The notes under the pieces: model-generated
Databases searched by the model: none
Told to the model about the DNA's origin: nothing
What the model saw: only the letters and a program-made list of their open reading frames with translations
Part shown: piece by piece, positions 39,062 through 48,727 of the stretch
Numbering within the stretch: position 1 is the first letter of the stretch
Layout: every line of letters starts with the position of its first letter
NCBI GenBank assembly: GCA_041390465.1
Contig: JAWKPW010000018.1
Coordinates: 1 to 64,000, forward strand
Direction of reading: 5' to 3'
DNA: 64,000 nt
Origin: JAABRU01 sp041390465
GTDB taxonomy: Bacteria; Desulfobacterota; Desulfobacteria; Desulfobacterales; Desulfococcaceae
Made by a program: the position numbers and the translations under genes

Positions 39062-39523
39062 TCAGTTGTCTTGATCCGCTGCCTCTTTCTCATTGGAATG
39101 TGACGCTGCATATGCTTCAATGAGCTGCTGCAAAAAACGGGGCGGACGCACCACCCGGCCTTCGGGCGTGATGCAGGCATGTCTGGTATATCCCCTGACC
39201 AGAGGCTTTTCATCTGTCATACCATCTTCCGGCTGCCGGAAGATGGTGTAATCAAACTTCATTCCGCCTTTTATCCCCTCATCCAGACCGGTTTCAATGA
39301 TGAGCATGTCATCATACCGGGCCGGATGGAGATATTTGCACCAGACTTCGGAAACCGGCAGCAGAATGCCTTTTTTCTCAATTTCTTTGTAGGCCAGACC
39401 CAGATGCCGGAAGGTTTCGGTACGCCCCATTTCAAACCAGCGCAGATAGTTGGCATGATACACCACGCCCATTTTGTCCGTATCCCCGTAAATGACCCGG
39501 TAGATGATTCTGTGGCGCAGCAT
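39062..39523 (-). CDS. YbgC/FadM-like acyl-CoA thioesterase (hotdog fold)
   Basis: 153 aa. The 4-hydroxybenzoyl-CoA thioesterase-type signature YGDTDKMGVVYHANYLRWFE with the catalytic Asp is at residues 12-31. It hydrolyses acyl-CoA thioesters; the true substrate is unknown. Starts 2 nt after the ThrH stop, so the two genes are co-translated in one operon. Confidence 0.88.
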   Translation of the reverse strand: MLRHRIIYRVIYGDTDKMGVVYHANYLRWFEMGRTETFRHLGLAYKEIEKKGILLPVSEVWCKYLHPARYDDMLIIETGLDEGIKGGMKFDYTIFRQPEDGMTDEKPLVRGYTRHACITPEGRVVRPPRFLQQLIEAYAASHSNEKEAADQDN

Positions 39524-39525
39524 GG

Positions 39526-40140
39526 CTATTGCGTCTCCCCGGACAGAATTTTTTCCATAATGGGTTTGAGTTCCGCATACTCCCGCGTCACGGGGAACTG
39601 GGGAAACTCGTCAATGACATTCTGCGGGGGGCGGAACAGAATGCCGTGATCCGCCTCCTGCAGCATGGTGATGTCATTGTAGGAATCTCCCATGGCAATG
39701 ACCTGATAATTCAGCCCTTTCAAAGCCTGCGCGACCTTGCGCTTTCCGTCTTTCTGGCGCAGGGTGTAATCCTCCACTGAGCCGTCCGGGCCAATGACCA
39801 GCGTATTGCACAGCAATGTCGGCCATCCGAGCTGTTTCATCAGCGGCCCGGCAAACTGGGTATAGGTGTCAGAAACAATGACAATCTGCGAGCGTTCCCT
39901 GACCCAGTTGATAAACTCCAAAGCTCCGTCCAAAGGCTTCATGGTCGCAATCACATCGGTAATGTCTTTGAGTTTCAGTCCGTGCTCTTTGAGAATGGCC
40001 AGACGCTTTTTCATCAGCACATTGTAATCTGAAATATCCCGCGTGGTCAGACGGAGTTCCTTTATGCCGGTCTTCTCCGCCACATTGATCCATATTTCCG
40101 GGACAAACACTCCTTCCAAATCGGAACAGATGATATGCAT
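39526..40140 (-). CDS. thrH: ThrH-type phosphoserine phosphatase / homoserine phosphotransferase
   Basis: 204 aa HAD enzyme. CSDLEGVFVPEIW carries the nucleophile region, IVIVSDTYTQF motif II, and MGDSYNDITML motif IV. ThrH dephosphorylates phosphoserine and can pass the phosphate to homoserine, which links serine and threonine synthesis. Homoserine dehydrogenase lies immediately upstream on the same strand, which fits. AAGGA lies 5 nt before the ATG. Confidence 0.9.
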   Translation of the reverse strand: MHIICSDLEGVFVPEIWINVAEKTGIKELRLTTRDISDYNVLMKKRLAILKEHGLKLKDITDVIATMKPLDGALEFINWVRERSQIVIVSDTYTQFAGPLMKQLGWPTLLCNTLVIGPDGSVEDYTLRQKDGKRKVAQALKGLNYQVIAMGDSYNDITMLQEADHGILFRPPQNVIDEFPQFPVTREYAELKPIMEKILSGETQ

Positions 40141-40154
40141 GTTTTTCCTTTCCG

Positions 40155-40228
40155 TCAGTGTTCAGTTATCAGTTTTTTCAATGATAAATGACAATTGTTC
40201 ACTGTTCACTGATAACTGACAACTGTTT
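40155..40228. repeat. Repeat D, CAGTTATCAGT-type imperfect tandem/inverted repeat
   Basis: Runs of CAGT(G/T)TTCAGTTATCAG and inverted CACTGATAACTGACAACTG occur between hom and thrH. The same words fill the gap upstream of the WecA-like gene at 42.9-43.0 kb. Such repeats can form hairpins; no regulatory role is shown. Confidence 0.6.
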
Positions 40229-41537
40229 AGTCTTCACTTTCTTCAATCCGAATAAGCATGGGTTCCGCGCGCACCACATCCAGAGCCATGATTTCCTTCA
40301 TGGCTTTTTTCACATCCGCTTCCTTTGCCTTATGGGTCAGCATGACAATGGGAACCGGGCCTTCACTTTTCCTGCCTTTCTGGTGCACGGAAGAAATACT
40401 GATCCCGTATTTTCCCAGGATGCCGGAAATTTTGGACAATACCCCGGGCTGGTCTGCGGCAGCAAAACGGAAGTAGTAATGGGTTTCAATCTCATCCACC
40501 GGCAGAATCGGAATTTCCTTTACAGATTCGGGCTGCCAGGCCAGATGGGGAATCCTCTGCCCGGCTCCGGAAGCAATGTTGCGGGCAATGTCTGCAATAT
40601 CACTTATCACTGCGCTGCCTGTGGGCATCATGCCCGCGCCGTATCCATAGAGCATCATATTGCCGACCGCATCTGCGGAAATGGTGATGGCATTGAGACT
40701 GCCGCTGACATTGGAAAGCGGATTGGACAGGGGGATCATGGTGGGATGAATCCGGGCCTCGACCGCATTTCCCTTGTCTTTGCCGATGGCCAGCAGTTTG
40801 ACCCTGTATCCGAATTCTCCGGCAAAAGCAATGTCATCAGGCGTGATTTTCGTGATTCCCTCCACATAAATGTCATCGAGGCTGATCTTCATGCCATAGG
40901 CCAGCGTATTGAGAATGGCCAGTTTGTGGGCGGTGTCAAATCCCTCCACATCCAGCGTGGGATCTGCCTCGGCAAAACCGGCTTCCTGCGCGCCTTTCAG
41001 CGCATCCGCGAACGTGGAGCCTTCTTCAGTGATTTTGCTCAGGATATAATTGCATGTGCCGTTGAGGATGCCGGTCATGGCAGCAATCCGGTTGCCCACC
41101 AAGGATTCCCGCAGGGATTTGATGATGGGCATGCATCCGCCCACACTGGCCTCATACGCGAAATCCGCGCCTTTTTCCCGGGCTGCTGCCACAATCTCAT
41201 TGCCATGCGCGGCTATCAGAGCCTTGTTTGCCGTGACCACATGCTTTCCCTGACCGATGGCTTCCAGGATAAGGGTTTTGGCAATTCCCTTTCCGCCGAT
41301 GAGTTCCACCACAATATCCACTTGCGGATCATGGATGGCTTTGCGGGCATCATTGATCAGCACTCCTTTGGCCAGAGGGATTCCCCTGTCTTTTTCCGTA
41401 TCAATGTCAGCCACATATTTCAGGTTCAGATCGACTCCGGTTCTGGCGCGCAGAATCTCCCTGTTTTCCAGCAGAATCTTTGCCACACCCGAACCCACCG
41501 TACCGAAACCGAGTATTGCCACATGAATCTGTTTCAT
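40227..41537 (-). CDS. hom: Homoserine dehydrogenase with ACT domain
   Basis: 436 aa. NAD(P)-binding ILGFGTVGSGVAKIL at the N-terminus, catalytic-domain GILNGTCNYILSKI and AQEAGFAEADPTLDVEGFD, and a C-terminal ACT regulatory domain (DQPGVLSKISGILGKYGIS) that normally gives feedback inhibition by threonine. Reduces aspartate semialdehyde to homoserine. AAGGAG lies 5 nt before the ATG. It is the first gene of the hom-thrH-thioesterase run. Confidence 0.96.
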   Translation of the reverse strand: MKQIHVAILGFGTVGSGVAKILLENREILRARTGVDLNLKYVADIDTEKDRGIPLAKGVLINDARKAIHDPQVDIVVELIGGKGIAKTLILEAIGQGKHVVTANKALIAAHGNEIVAAAREKGADFAYEASVGGCMPIIKSLRESLVGNRIAAMTGILNGTCNYILSKITEEGSTFADALKGAQEAGFAEADPTLDVEGFDTAHKLAILNTLAYGMKISLDDIYVEGITKITPDDIAFAGEFGYRVKLLAIGKDKGNAVEARIHPTMIPLSNPLSNVSGSLNAITISADAVGNMMLYGYGAGMMPTGSAVISDIADIARNIASGAGQRIPHLAWQPESVKEIPILPVDEIETHYYFRFAAADQPGVLSKISGILGKYGISISSVHQKGRKSEGPVPIVMLTHKAKEADVKKAMKEIMALDVVRAEPMLIRIEESED

Positions 41538-41849
41538 TGCCGCTCCTTAATCCTTTTGAAAGTCTGATGAGTTAAAAAAATCTTCACAGTGTTGCCAAAC
41601 ACTCCTCCTGCCTCTGGCATCCGGATGGAAATGCGGGAGTCTGTTTTTTTAAATTATCTCATATTTTCCCGGACTGAAATTCTTGTGAATTTCGTCTGAC
41701 AAGCCATTATTACCCAAAGAGATGGACAATGTCAAAAAAATTGTTTTGACTTTTGCAGTAAACGGGTTTAGTTATTTCTCTGAATCTCTGTATGATCTTA
41801 TCATTTTCTCATAAATTTTGCGAACAAAATTCGACAGCAAGGACAGAAT

Positions 41850-42896
41850 ATGAGCCAATCTCTGACATATGCGGATGCAGGTGTGGATATTGACAAAGCC
41901 AACAGATTGGTTGACCGGATCAAGGAAATCGCCAAACGGACTCCCCGGCATGGGGTGATGGGCGATATCGGCGGCTTCGGCGGACTGTATTCCCTCAATA
42001 CGGCCAATATCGCCCAGCCGGTGCTCGTCAGCTCCACGGACGGAGTGGGAACCAAGCTGAAAATCGCGTTCATGATGAACAGACATGACACCGTGGGAAT
42101 CGATCTGGTGGCCATGTGTGTCAACGATGTACTGGTTCAGGGTGCAAAACCTTTGTTTTTTCTCGATTATTTTGCAACAGGCAAACTGGATGACGGTGTT
42201 GCTGCCGATGTCATCAAAGGCATTGGGGAAGGATGCTCTCTGGCCAACTGCGCTCTGATCGGGGGAGAAACCGCGGAAATGCCGGGCCTGTATCAGGAGG
42301 GGGAATATGATCTGGCCGGTTTTGTTGTGGGACTGGTCGATAACGCCAAAATCATTGACGGATCTGAAATTCGGGTGGGACACGGACTGATCGGCATTCC
42401 CGCCTCAGGACTTCACAGCAACGGTTATTCCCTGGTGCGCAAAATCTGTTTTGATCTCCTGAAGATCGATATTGATGCCCATGTACCGGAACTGGGCAGG
42501 ACTCTGGGCGAGGAACTGCTTACCCCGACCCGGATTTATACGGAAACAGTTCTGAAACTGATACGGGATCTGCCCATTCACGGTCTGGCGCATATCACGG
42601 GCGGCGGCATTGATGAAAATATCGTGCGCATCATCCCCCAGCCCTGCGATGTCCTGATTCGGAGCGGCAGTTGGGTCATTCCGCCCATTTTTGAATTTCT
42701 GCGGAAAAAAGGCAATGTGCCGGAAGGGGAAATGCGGAGGACCTTCAACAACGGCATCGGCATGATAGCCGTAGTGCCGGGGGAATCCGTGCCGGAAGTG
42801 CTGAGCCGTCTGAGGGCCATGAATGAGGATGCCCGGCTGATTGGAGAAGTGGTGGCACGCAAAGGTCCGGGCCCCCGTGTTCGGTGGACAGAATAA
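41850..42896 (+). CDS. purM: Phosphoribosylformylglycinamidine cyclo-ligase
   Basis: 348 aa. Fifth step of purine synthesis, forming AIR from FGAM with ATP. TYADAGVDIDKANRLVDRIK, LVSSTDGVGTKLKIA, LIGGETAEMPGLYQ, GIPASGLHSNGYSLVRKI and HITGGGIDENIVRI are all typical. AAGGA lies 7 nt before the ATG. Divergent from hom across a 312-bp gap, which must hold both promoters; no obvious operator was found. Confidence 0.96.
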   Translation: MSQSLTYADAGVDIDKANRLVDRIKEIAKRTPRHGVMGDIGGFGGLYSLNTANIAQPVLVSSTDGVGTKLKIAFMMNRHDTVGIDLVAMCVNDVLVQGAKPLFFLDYFATGKLDDGVAADVIKGIGEGCSLANCALIGGETAEMPGLYQEGEYDLAGFVVGLVDNAKIIDGSEIRVGHGLIGIPASGLHSNGYSLVRKICFDLLKIDIDAHVPELGRTLGEELLTPTRIYTETVLKLIRDLPIHGLAHITGGGIDENIVRIIPQPCDVLIRSGSWVIPPIFEFLRKKGNVPEGEMRRTFNNGIGMIAVVPGESVPEVLSRLRAMNEDARLIGEVVARKGPGPRVRWTE

Positions 42897-42899
42897 ATC

Positions 42900-43005
42900 A
42901 GAGGTCAGTAAACAGTTGTCAGTTGTCAGTGAACAGTTGTCAGTATTCAGGTGTCAATGTTTTATCCCTGACAACCGGTAACTGTTCCCTGATAACTGGC
43001 AACTG
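42900..43005. repeat. Repeat D, second copy
   Basis: Three CAGTTGTCAGT-type words in a row, then the inverted GATAACTGGCAACTG. It fills the gap between purM and the WecA-like gene. Confidence 0.6.
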
Positions 43006-43013
43006 AAATTATT

Positions 43014-44830
43014 ATGCAATATTTTATTGTTTTCCTTTCATTTTTTTTGTGCCTGTTCCTTACGCCCGCAGTAAGACATACTGCCCGCCGCCGAGGATGG
43101 ATTGCCGGTCCCGTAAAGGATCGATGGCACAAAAAACCCACGGCCATGATGGGGGGGATTGCCATATATCTCGGTGTTGCCGTTCCTCTGTTTTTCACAG
43201 CAGATTTTGCATCCCTTCTCAAATTCACCACAGAACCGGGATCAGGAAAACCCCCTGCCGCGGATGCGGCCATATGGATTGGCATGACACTCTCCTTTGT
43301 TCTGGGGCTGGTGGATGATTTTCTGCGCATCAAACCCCAGACGAAACTGGTGGGACAGATACTGATAGCCTCCCTTTTTGCCTTTCTGGGCTTCCGGCTG
43401 CAATGGTTTGTTTCCCTTACGCTGGATACCATGATCACCATTGTCTGGATCGTGGGCATCAGCAACGCACTCAATCTGATTGACAATATGGATGGACTGT
43501 GCACAGGCGTGGCAATGGTTGCGGCAGTGTGGTTTGCTTTCCTGTTTTCAGGGGAAGCCGGAGGAGGCATGGTTTCCTCTCTGCTGCTGGCCGGTGCGCT
43601 GGCCGGATTTCTGGTATACAATTTCAATCCGGCTTCCATTTTCATGGGCGATTCCGGAAGTCTGCTCATCGGATTCATTCTTTCCATGCTGGGCATCCAC
43701 TATTCCGGTTCCGGGCAGGTCTCCCGGCTGGCAATGATTGCTGTTCCTGTCATGATCCTGTTAGTCCCGATACTGGATACCACTCTGTAACCCTTATCCG
43801 GCCCTGAGCGGCAGGAAAGCCTCTGTCGGCGGCAGAGATCATACTTTACCGCCTGGTGCTGGTCGGGTTCAGCGAAAAAGAGGCAGTGCTTTTTCTTTAC
43901 GGCGTGGGTGCGATTTCCGGGATTGGGGCATGGTTTGTCAGCAGTACAGACACCCTTACCTCTCCTGCTGTCATTATTCCCCTGGGCATTGCCGTTCTCC
44001 TGATGGGCATCTACATGGCCCAGATCCGGGTCTATCCGGAAAAGGAATTTTCCGTACTGCGGAATCACTCCTATACGCCCATTCTCATGGAACTGACCTA
44101 CAAAAAACAGATCGCGATGGTCATTCTGGACTTCGGGCTGGTGTCCTTTTCCTATTACCTTTCCTACCGGCTTCGCTTCAGCGGTGATGAGTTTATTTTC
44201 TTTTTCAGGGTATTCCTCCATTCTCTTCCTGCCATTATCGCATGCAAGTTCATTGCCTTTTTCCTTATGCACATGTACCGGGGCATCTGGGGATTCATGA
44301 GTTCTGACGATGTGTTTGTCATTGTCAAGGCTTCTTTTCTGGCCACTCTTTTTTCGGTCGCGGCAGTCACATTCATTTACCGGTTTCAGGATTTTTCCAA
44401 AGGCATTTTTCTCATTGACTGGCTTCTGACCACCGGCCTGCTGCTGGGAACACGGGGTTCTTTCCGCATCGGACTGGATATGCTCAAACGCAAAACCGCA
44501 TCCGGTGAAAGCGTGCTGATTTACGGCGCGGGCAGGGGAGGGGAAATTCTGCTGCGGGAAATCCTCAACAACAAACTCCGCAGACTCAAGCCGGTGGGAT
44601 TCATTGATGATGACACCTTCAAAACCGGCAAGAAACTGCTGGGCTATCCCATCCTCGGAACCTTTGAAAGCATGGAGGAACTGCGGGAAAAACATCAATT
44701 TTCCACAGTGCTGGTTTCCTTCAACGGAAGCCAGCCCAACAATTTTGAAGGGGCAAAACAGTACTGCAAAACCCATGATCTCATGCTCCGCCGCTTTTCC
44801 GTAAAACTGGAGGATGTGGATTTGGAATAA
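43014..44830 (+). pseudogene. MraY/WecA-like undecaprenyl-phosphate glycosyl-1-P transferase with CapD-like nucleotide-binding domain, frameshifted
   Basis: The first 258 codons are a polytopic transferase with intact active-site motifs LGLVDDFLRIKPQTK, SNALNLIDNMDGLCTG and FMGDSGSLLIGF. The frame ends at 43790, just after VPILDTTL. The expected continuation VTLIRP then SGRKASVGGRDHT is split over two other frames, and a 325-codon open stretch then carries further membrane segments and a Rossmann-like domain (ESVLIYGAGRGGEILLREIL, PVGFIDDDTF, LGYPILGTFESMEEL). In relatives the two halves form one protein of about 600 residues. Two indels near 43800-43850 split it; the N-terminal half could still be active. 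Confidence 0.75.
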
Positions 44831-44866
44831 GGGGTTTCGTGCTTTGTCAGGTTTTTTCTGACGGAT

Positions 44867-44940
44867 TTTAACCGCAAAGGGCACAAAGCTCACAAAAAAA
44901 CTGCATCCGTAAAGCATTCGTTTGATTCGTGTATTATTCC
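44867..44940 (-). repeat. MITE-1 fragment
   Basis: ACCGCAAAGGGCACAAAGCTC and CATCCGTAAAGCATTC match the interior of MITE-1 copies near 60.4 kb. The ends are missing. Confidence 0.45.
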
Positions 44941-44991
44941 CTTTCAACAGAGAACTGTTTAAAAATTATGGAACAGGAAAATATTGGTACT

Positions 44992-45120
44992 GGGTCAAAT
45001 CGGCTGTTCTGAACCTGACATACAGGCAAAAAAATCCAAAAGGATTGACATTTTATAGAAAAAATTGTAAGAACAAATCAGAATCCCGGAAGGGATGACA
45101 TTGTCAGCCGATCTGCCCCA
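44992..45120 (-). repeat. MITE-2 copy, inverted
   Basis: TGGGTCAAATCGGCTG at the left and CAGCCGATCTGCCCCA at the right are matching inverted ends. The interior AATCCCGGAAGGGATGACA is the reverse complement of the copy at 116-259. Apart from this and neighbouring repeats, 44.83-45.61 kb has no gene. Confidence 0.65.
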
Positions 45121-45487
45121 CTATCAAAAGATTATCATTGACAGGCAGGAATCTGCCCTGCGGGGTGTGCAGAACTGCTGTCAGAAATCCGATCTGTCCC
45201 ATGTGTGAAGCAATTTTGCCCGTCCTGCGCTGCTGAAAATTCTGTTTTTTCCGATCCCCTGTTTTTTTCTTGTAACTTCACAGGCAGTTGGTGTATATAT
45301 AATTCGTTTTGGGTCTGCGCATCAGGTCATATCCCTGATGAAAAATGACAGGTCATCTGAAAACTGGCATGGAATTTGCTGTCCGCATAACACGCATTTT
45401 TTCATGCTTTAAGACAAAAAATCGCATAACTCCTGGTTAAAACGGGAGAGCAAAAAATAAGCGGGTACAGCCAATTGGAGAGAAGTA

Positions 45488-45558
45488 TCCGGCTTCCGTT
45501 TACAGAGACGGGAAGTGTAGAAATCCGCCTGTCGTTTGCGGAGACAGGAAGTGCAGGA
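45488..45558 (+). repeat. Two tandem hairpin units of about 35 bp
   Basis: The units ATCCGGCTTCCGTTTACAGA and ATCCGCCTGTCGTTTGCGGA each continue with a closing arm. Unit 1 pairs CTTCC with GGAAG; unit 2 pairs CCTGTC with GACAGG. They lie just before the CcbP-like gene. Confidence 0.55.
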
Positions 45559-45609
45559 ACATATCATATCAGACAATGGTGATATAAATTGGAGAAATTG
45601 AGAGGTGAT

Positions 45610-46161
45610 ATGGCAAAAAAATCCAAAAAGAGGAAAAGCGGGAAAAAAAAGTCAGGCGGATTGGCTGCTGAGCAAAAAACACTTAAAAACACAGTGTCAG
45701 TCAGCCATGACGATGTCGATGAACAATATGAGCGTATATATAAAATATTGGCTGTGGAAGTCGGAGAGGATGAAGAGGATGACGACAGAGCCGCCGTCGG
45801 TGATGAGAATTTGGGAAGATATCTGAAGTATCTGAAAAAAGAGACTGTTTTTCCTGTCACAGTTACCGGCATTGAGGACATGGGATGTTTCGGATGGGAG
45901 GAACGCTACACTTTCGGGGGAGGAAGCAGAAGCGAATATGAAAATCTTAAAAAGAAATATCCCTCATTCACGGACAAATATGAACTCCTTAGTTTCAGTG
46001 AGGATTTTGATGAGGATGAAGGTCTGTGCGCTGAGGTGCGGAGAATTTCTGACGGGAAAAAATTCACTCTGCCGCTTGCCGACCTGAAAACAGTTGAAAA
46101 GAATTCCAAAAATTCACAGCTTCTTGACGACTACACGGTCTGGTATGTAAATTTCGGATAG
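45610..46161 (+). CDS. CcbP-like calcium-binding protein on an integron-type cassette
   Basis: 183 aa acidic protein with a Lys-rich start (MAKKSKKRKSGKKKSGG). Core: YLKYLKKETVFPVTVTGIED, FGWEERYTFGGGSRSEYE, PSFTDKYELLSF, and LLDDYTVWYVNFG, resembling the cyanobacterial CcbP calcium-binding family. GAGGTG precedes the ATG at 45610; an in-frame extension upstream lacks a signal. A canonical attC site starts 41 bases after the stop, in the orientation of a cassette gene. The family call is from pattern memory and moderate. Confidence 0.55.
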   Translation: MAKKSKKRKSGKKKSGGLAAEQKTLKNTVSVSHDDVDEQYERIYKILAVEVGEDEEDDDRAAVGDENLGRYLKYLKKETVFPVTVTGIEDMGCFGWEERYTFGGGSRSEYENLKKKYPSFTDKYELLSFSEDFDEDEGLCAEVRRISDGKKFTLPLADLKTVEKNSKNSQLLDDYTVWYVNFG

Positions 46162-46201
46162 AAAACTGAGAAATCGGCAACGGAGACAGTCAGGAAAAAG
46201 A

Positions 46202-46266
46202 GTTTAACCCGGCGGTCGAGCGGGCGGGGCGGATGAGCCGCCCCGCCGCTCACCTTGCCGTTAGGC
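46202..46266 (+). other. attC recombination site of an integron cassette
   Basis: Outer boxes GTTTAAC (46202-46208) and GTTAGGC (46260-46266) fit RYYYAAC and GTTRRRY. Each is separated by a 5-nt spacer from inner arms GGTCGAGCGG and CCGCTCACC, which pair with an extrahelical C, followed by a GC-rich stem GCGGGGCGG / CCGCCCCGC and an ATGA turn. This is the full architecture of an attC site folded as a bottom-strand hairpin. No integrase gene is in the window. Confidence 0.85.
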
Positions 46267-46304
46267 GGGATTTACGCGATAGGGAATATTTTAAAGAAAT
46301 CAAT

Positions 46305-48725
46305 ATGAAATACAGGGATATCAGAGAAGAAGAGTTGAAAAACAGGATTGCGCAGGATTATTTTCGGGAATTTGACTGTACCAAAATTATTGGCAATATT
46401 GACTTTTGTGTCTGTATGCACCAAAGTCAAAAAGAATTATTTGAACAGGAGTCATTACTTTGGGCAGAAGCGAAAAAAGGTTCATCGGATATTTACAGTT
46501 CAATCGTTCAGCTCATTCTCACCATTGGAAAGGCGCGGACTTTTGACAGGTTCCTGCCTCCTCCCATGCTTGGGGCGTTTGACGGAGAAAAGATTGCTTT
46601 TATTCCCTATAATGAAATTCACGACATCTTTTATCAAAACGATTTCAACTGGAATGTTGCGCCCTCAGACTGTGAAAGCAAAGAGTTTAAATTCGTTCAT
46701 GAAAAAGTGAAACACACCATTGACCGAAAAACGCTTCTGTTCAACTACAAAAAGGATGACAGCGAACTCAGGAAATTTATCAAAAGCAATTTCACTGCCG
46801 GAAAACCGGGTTTGACAAAAACCGGGATTGACAAAAACAACTTCATGGTCATTTATAACAAATGGCTGCAGACAGTCAAACCGACAATTGCAGTTAAATG
46901 GGATATTGCAAAAAAAAGCGGCATCATTGACGGCGATTTCTACCTGGCGGACCTGCTTTCACAGGAAAACAACACATTAAAGGAGAAACTTTTTGTTCTT
47001 TTAAAGCACGATCACTATGAACTTGACAGAAAGCTGGATGAAGCAGGAATGTTCAGCAGCAAACGCACAGACTTTACGGACAAACAGGTCGCGCATACGC
47101 AATTTTGGAACCGCCATGACAGACCGCCCAAAGAAGAGTATTGGGATTATATTGTTGAACGCCGTGATCTGCTTGTTCCGCAGGATGTCCGGGAAAGAAA
47201 GGGCAGTTTTTTTACGCCCCGGATTTGGGTTGAACTTTCACAAAAATATCTTGCCGATGTTCTGGGCGAAGACTGGCAGGACGAATACTGTGTCTGGGAT
47301 TGTGCCGCAGGAACAGGAAACCTGCTTGCCGGACTTACCAATAAGTACAATATTTGGGCTTCCACACTTGATAAACAGGATGTGGAAGTCATGAAAGACC
47401 GCATTAAAAACGGCGCAAATTTATTGGAAGACCATGTGTTTCAGTTTGATTTTTTGAATGATGATTTTTCAAACTTGCCGAAACCGTTGCAAAATATCAT
47501 AAATGACGCTGAAAAAAGAAAAAAATTGGTTATTTATATAAATCCCCCGTATGCTGAAACGGCAACAAATGACACAAAAGATAAAGAAAGAATTAACAAA
47601 AGAGGAGTCTCGTTTACAAAAGTTCAAATTGAATACAGTGAGAAAGTTGGAATTGCAACAAAAGAACTCTTTGCACAATTCCTGACACGAATTTTTGATA
47701 AAATTCCAAATTCAGTTCTTGGACAATTTTCAAAATTAAAAATAATTCAAGGTCCTAATTTTTCAAAATTTCGCAATTTTTTTAAAGCTGAATTTAAAAA
47801 AGGTTTCGTATGTCCCGCGAATTCTTTTGATAATGTAAAAGGTCGGTTTCCAATTGGATTCATGATTTGGGATTTAAATAATCAGAAACAGATTAAAGAA
47901 ATAACATGTGATATTTATAATAGTGATGGATTGCTAAAAGATACTAAAATTTTTTATGCCTATGATGAGAATATTTTTATAACAGATTGGTTCAGAAAAT
48001 ATCATAACAGAAAAGAGAGTAATGATTGCATAGGTTCAATTGGTTTATACGGAAGCGATTTTCAACACAATAATTTTATCAGTATATATAATGTTGAAAA
48101 TCATCCTAACAGATGGACATTTATCACCACTAAAAATTTGACTGCAACATCAATTTATTATACAGTTCGGCATTGCATCGAAGCAACATGGCTCAATGAC
48201 CGAGACCAATTTTTATATCCGAATGACGGTTGGCAAAACGATAAAGAATTTCAAAATGATTGTTTAGCTTATACCTTGTTTAGCAATAATATTCGAAGTC
48301 AATGCGGTGTAAATCATTGGATACCGTTTTCTGAAAGCGAGGTAAACTCACGCGAAAAGTTTGAAAGCAATTTCATGAGCAAATTTATAAATGGTAAATT
48401 AAAAATTGAGAAAAAAGCAGATTTATATAACGAAGGCGCAATAAAACCTACTGAAAAATTAATATTTTCATCAGAAGCCAAAGCTGTTTTTGATGCAGGC
48501 CGTGAACTGTGGCGTTATTATCATTCACAGCCTGACTGCAATGCAAATGCCTCCTTGTACGATATCAGAGAATACTTTCAGGGCAGAAACAAACGGGGAA
48601 AAATGAACAGTAAAAGCAGTGATGAAACATACATGACATTGATTCATCAACTGAGAGAAAAGCTCAGACAAATGGAAAAGAAAATTGAACCGAAAATTTA
48701 TGAATACGGATTTCTGAAAAAATAG
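46305..48725 (+). CDS. N6-adenine DNA methyltransferase (type IIG/type I M-like)
   Basis: 806 aa. SAM-binding motif I VWDCAAGTGNLLAG near residue 345 and catalytic motif IV YINPPYAE near residue 410 mark an adenine-N6 methyltransferase. A long N-terminal region (IDFCVCMHQSQKELFEQESL, SIVQLILTIGKA) and a C-terminal recognition-type region suggest a single-chain restriction-modification enzyme, but I see no clear PD-ExK motif. The start at 46305 (MKYRDIREEEL) is 39 bases past the attC core. The 3' half is markedly AT-rich relative to dnaN-gyrB next door, a sign of transfer. No separate restriction gene is adjacent. Confidence 0.75.
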   Translation: MKYRDIREEELKNRIAQDYFREFDCTKIIGNIDFCVCMHQSQKELFEQESLLWAEAKKGSSDIYSSIVQLILTIGKARTFDRFLPPPMLGAFDGEKIAFIPYNEIHDIFYQNDFNWNVAPSDCESKEFKFVHEKVKHTIDRKTLLFNYKKDDSELRKFIKSNFTAGKPGLTKTGIDKNNFMVIYNKWLQTVKPTIAVKWDIAKKSGIIDGDFYLADLLSQENNTLKEKLFVLLKHDHYELDRKLDEAGMFSSKRTDFTDKQVAHTQFWNRHDRPPKEEYWDYIVERRDLLVPQDVRERKGSFFTPRIWVELSQKYLADVLGEDWQDEYCVWDCAAGTGNLLAGLTNKYNIWASTLDKQDVEVMKDRIKNGANLLEDHVFQFDFLNDDFSNLPKPLQNIINDAEKRKKLVIYINPPYAETATNDTKDKERINKRGVSFTKVQIEYSEKVGIATKELFAQFLTRIFDKIPNSVLGQFSKLKIIQGPNFSKFRNFFKAEFKKGFVCPANSFDNVKGRFPIGFMIWDLNNQKQIKEITCDIYNSDGLLKDTKIFYAYDENIFITDWFRKYHNRKESNDCIGSIGLYGSDFQHNNFISIYNVENHPNRWTFITTKNLTATSIYYTVRHCIEATWLNDRDQFLYPNDGWQNDKEFQNDCLAYTLFSNNIRSQCGVNHWIPFSESEVNSREKFESNFMSKFINGKLKIEKKADLYNEGAIKPTEKLIFSSEAKAVFDAGRELWRYYHSQPDCNANASLYDIREYFQGRNKRGKMNSKSSDETYMTLIHQLREKLRQMEKKIEPKIYEYGFLKK

Positions 48726-48727
48726 TC

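Noticed and set aside
40155..43005. CRISPR array from the CAGTTATCAGT repeats
   Set aside because: Words are short, irregularly spaced and in both orientations, without unique spacers of constant length; no cas genes.
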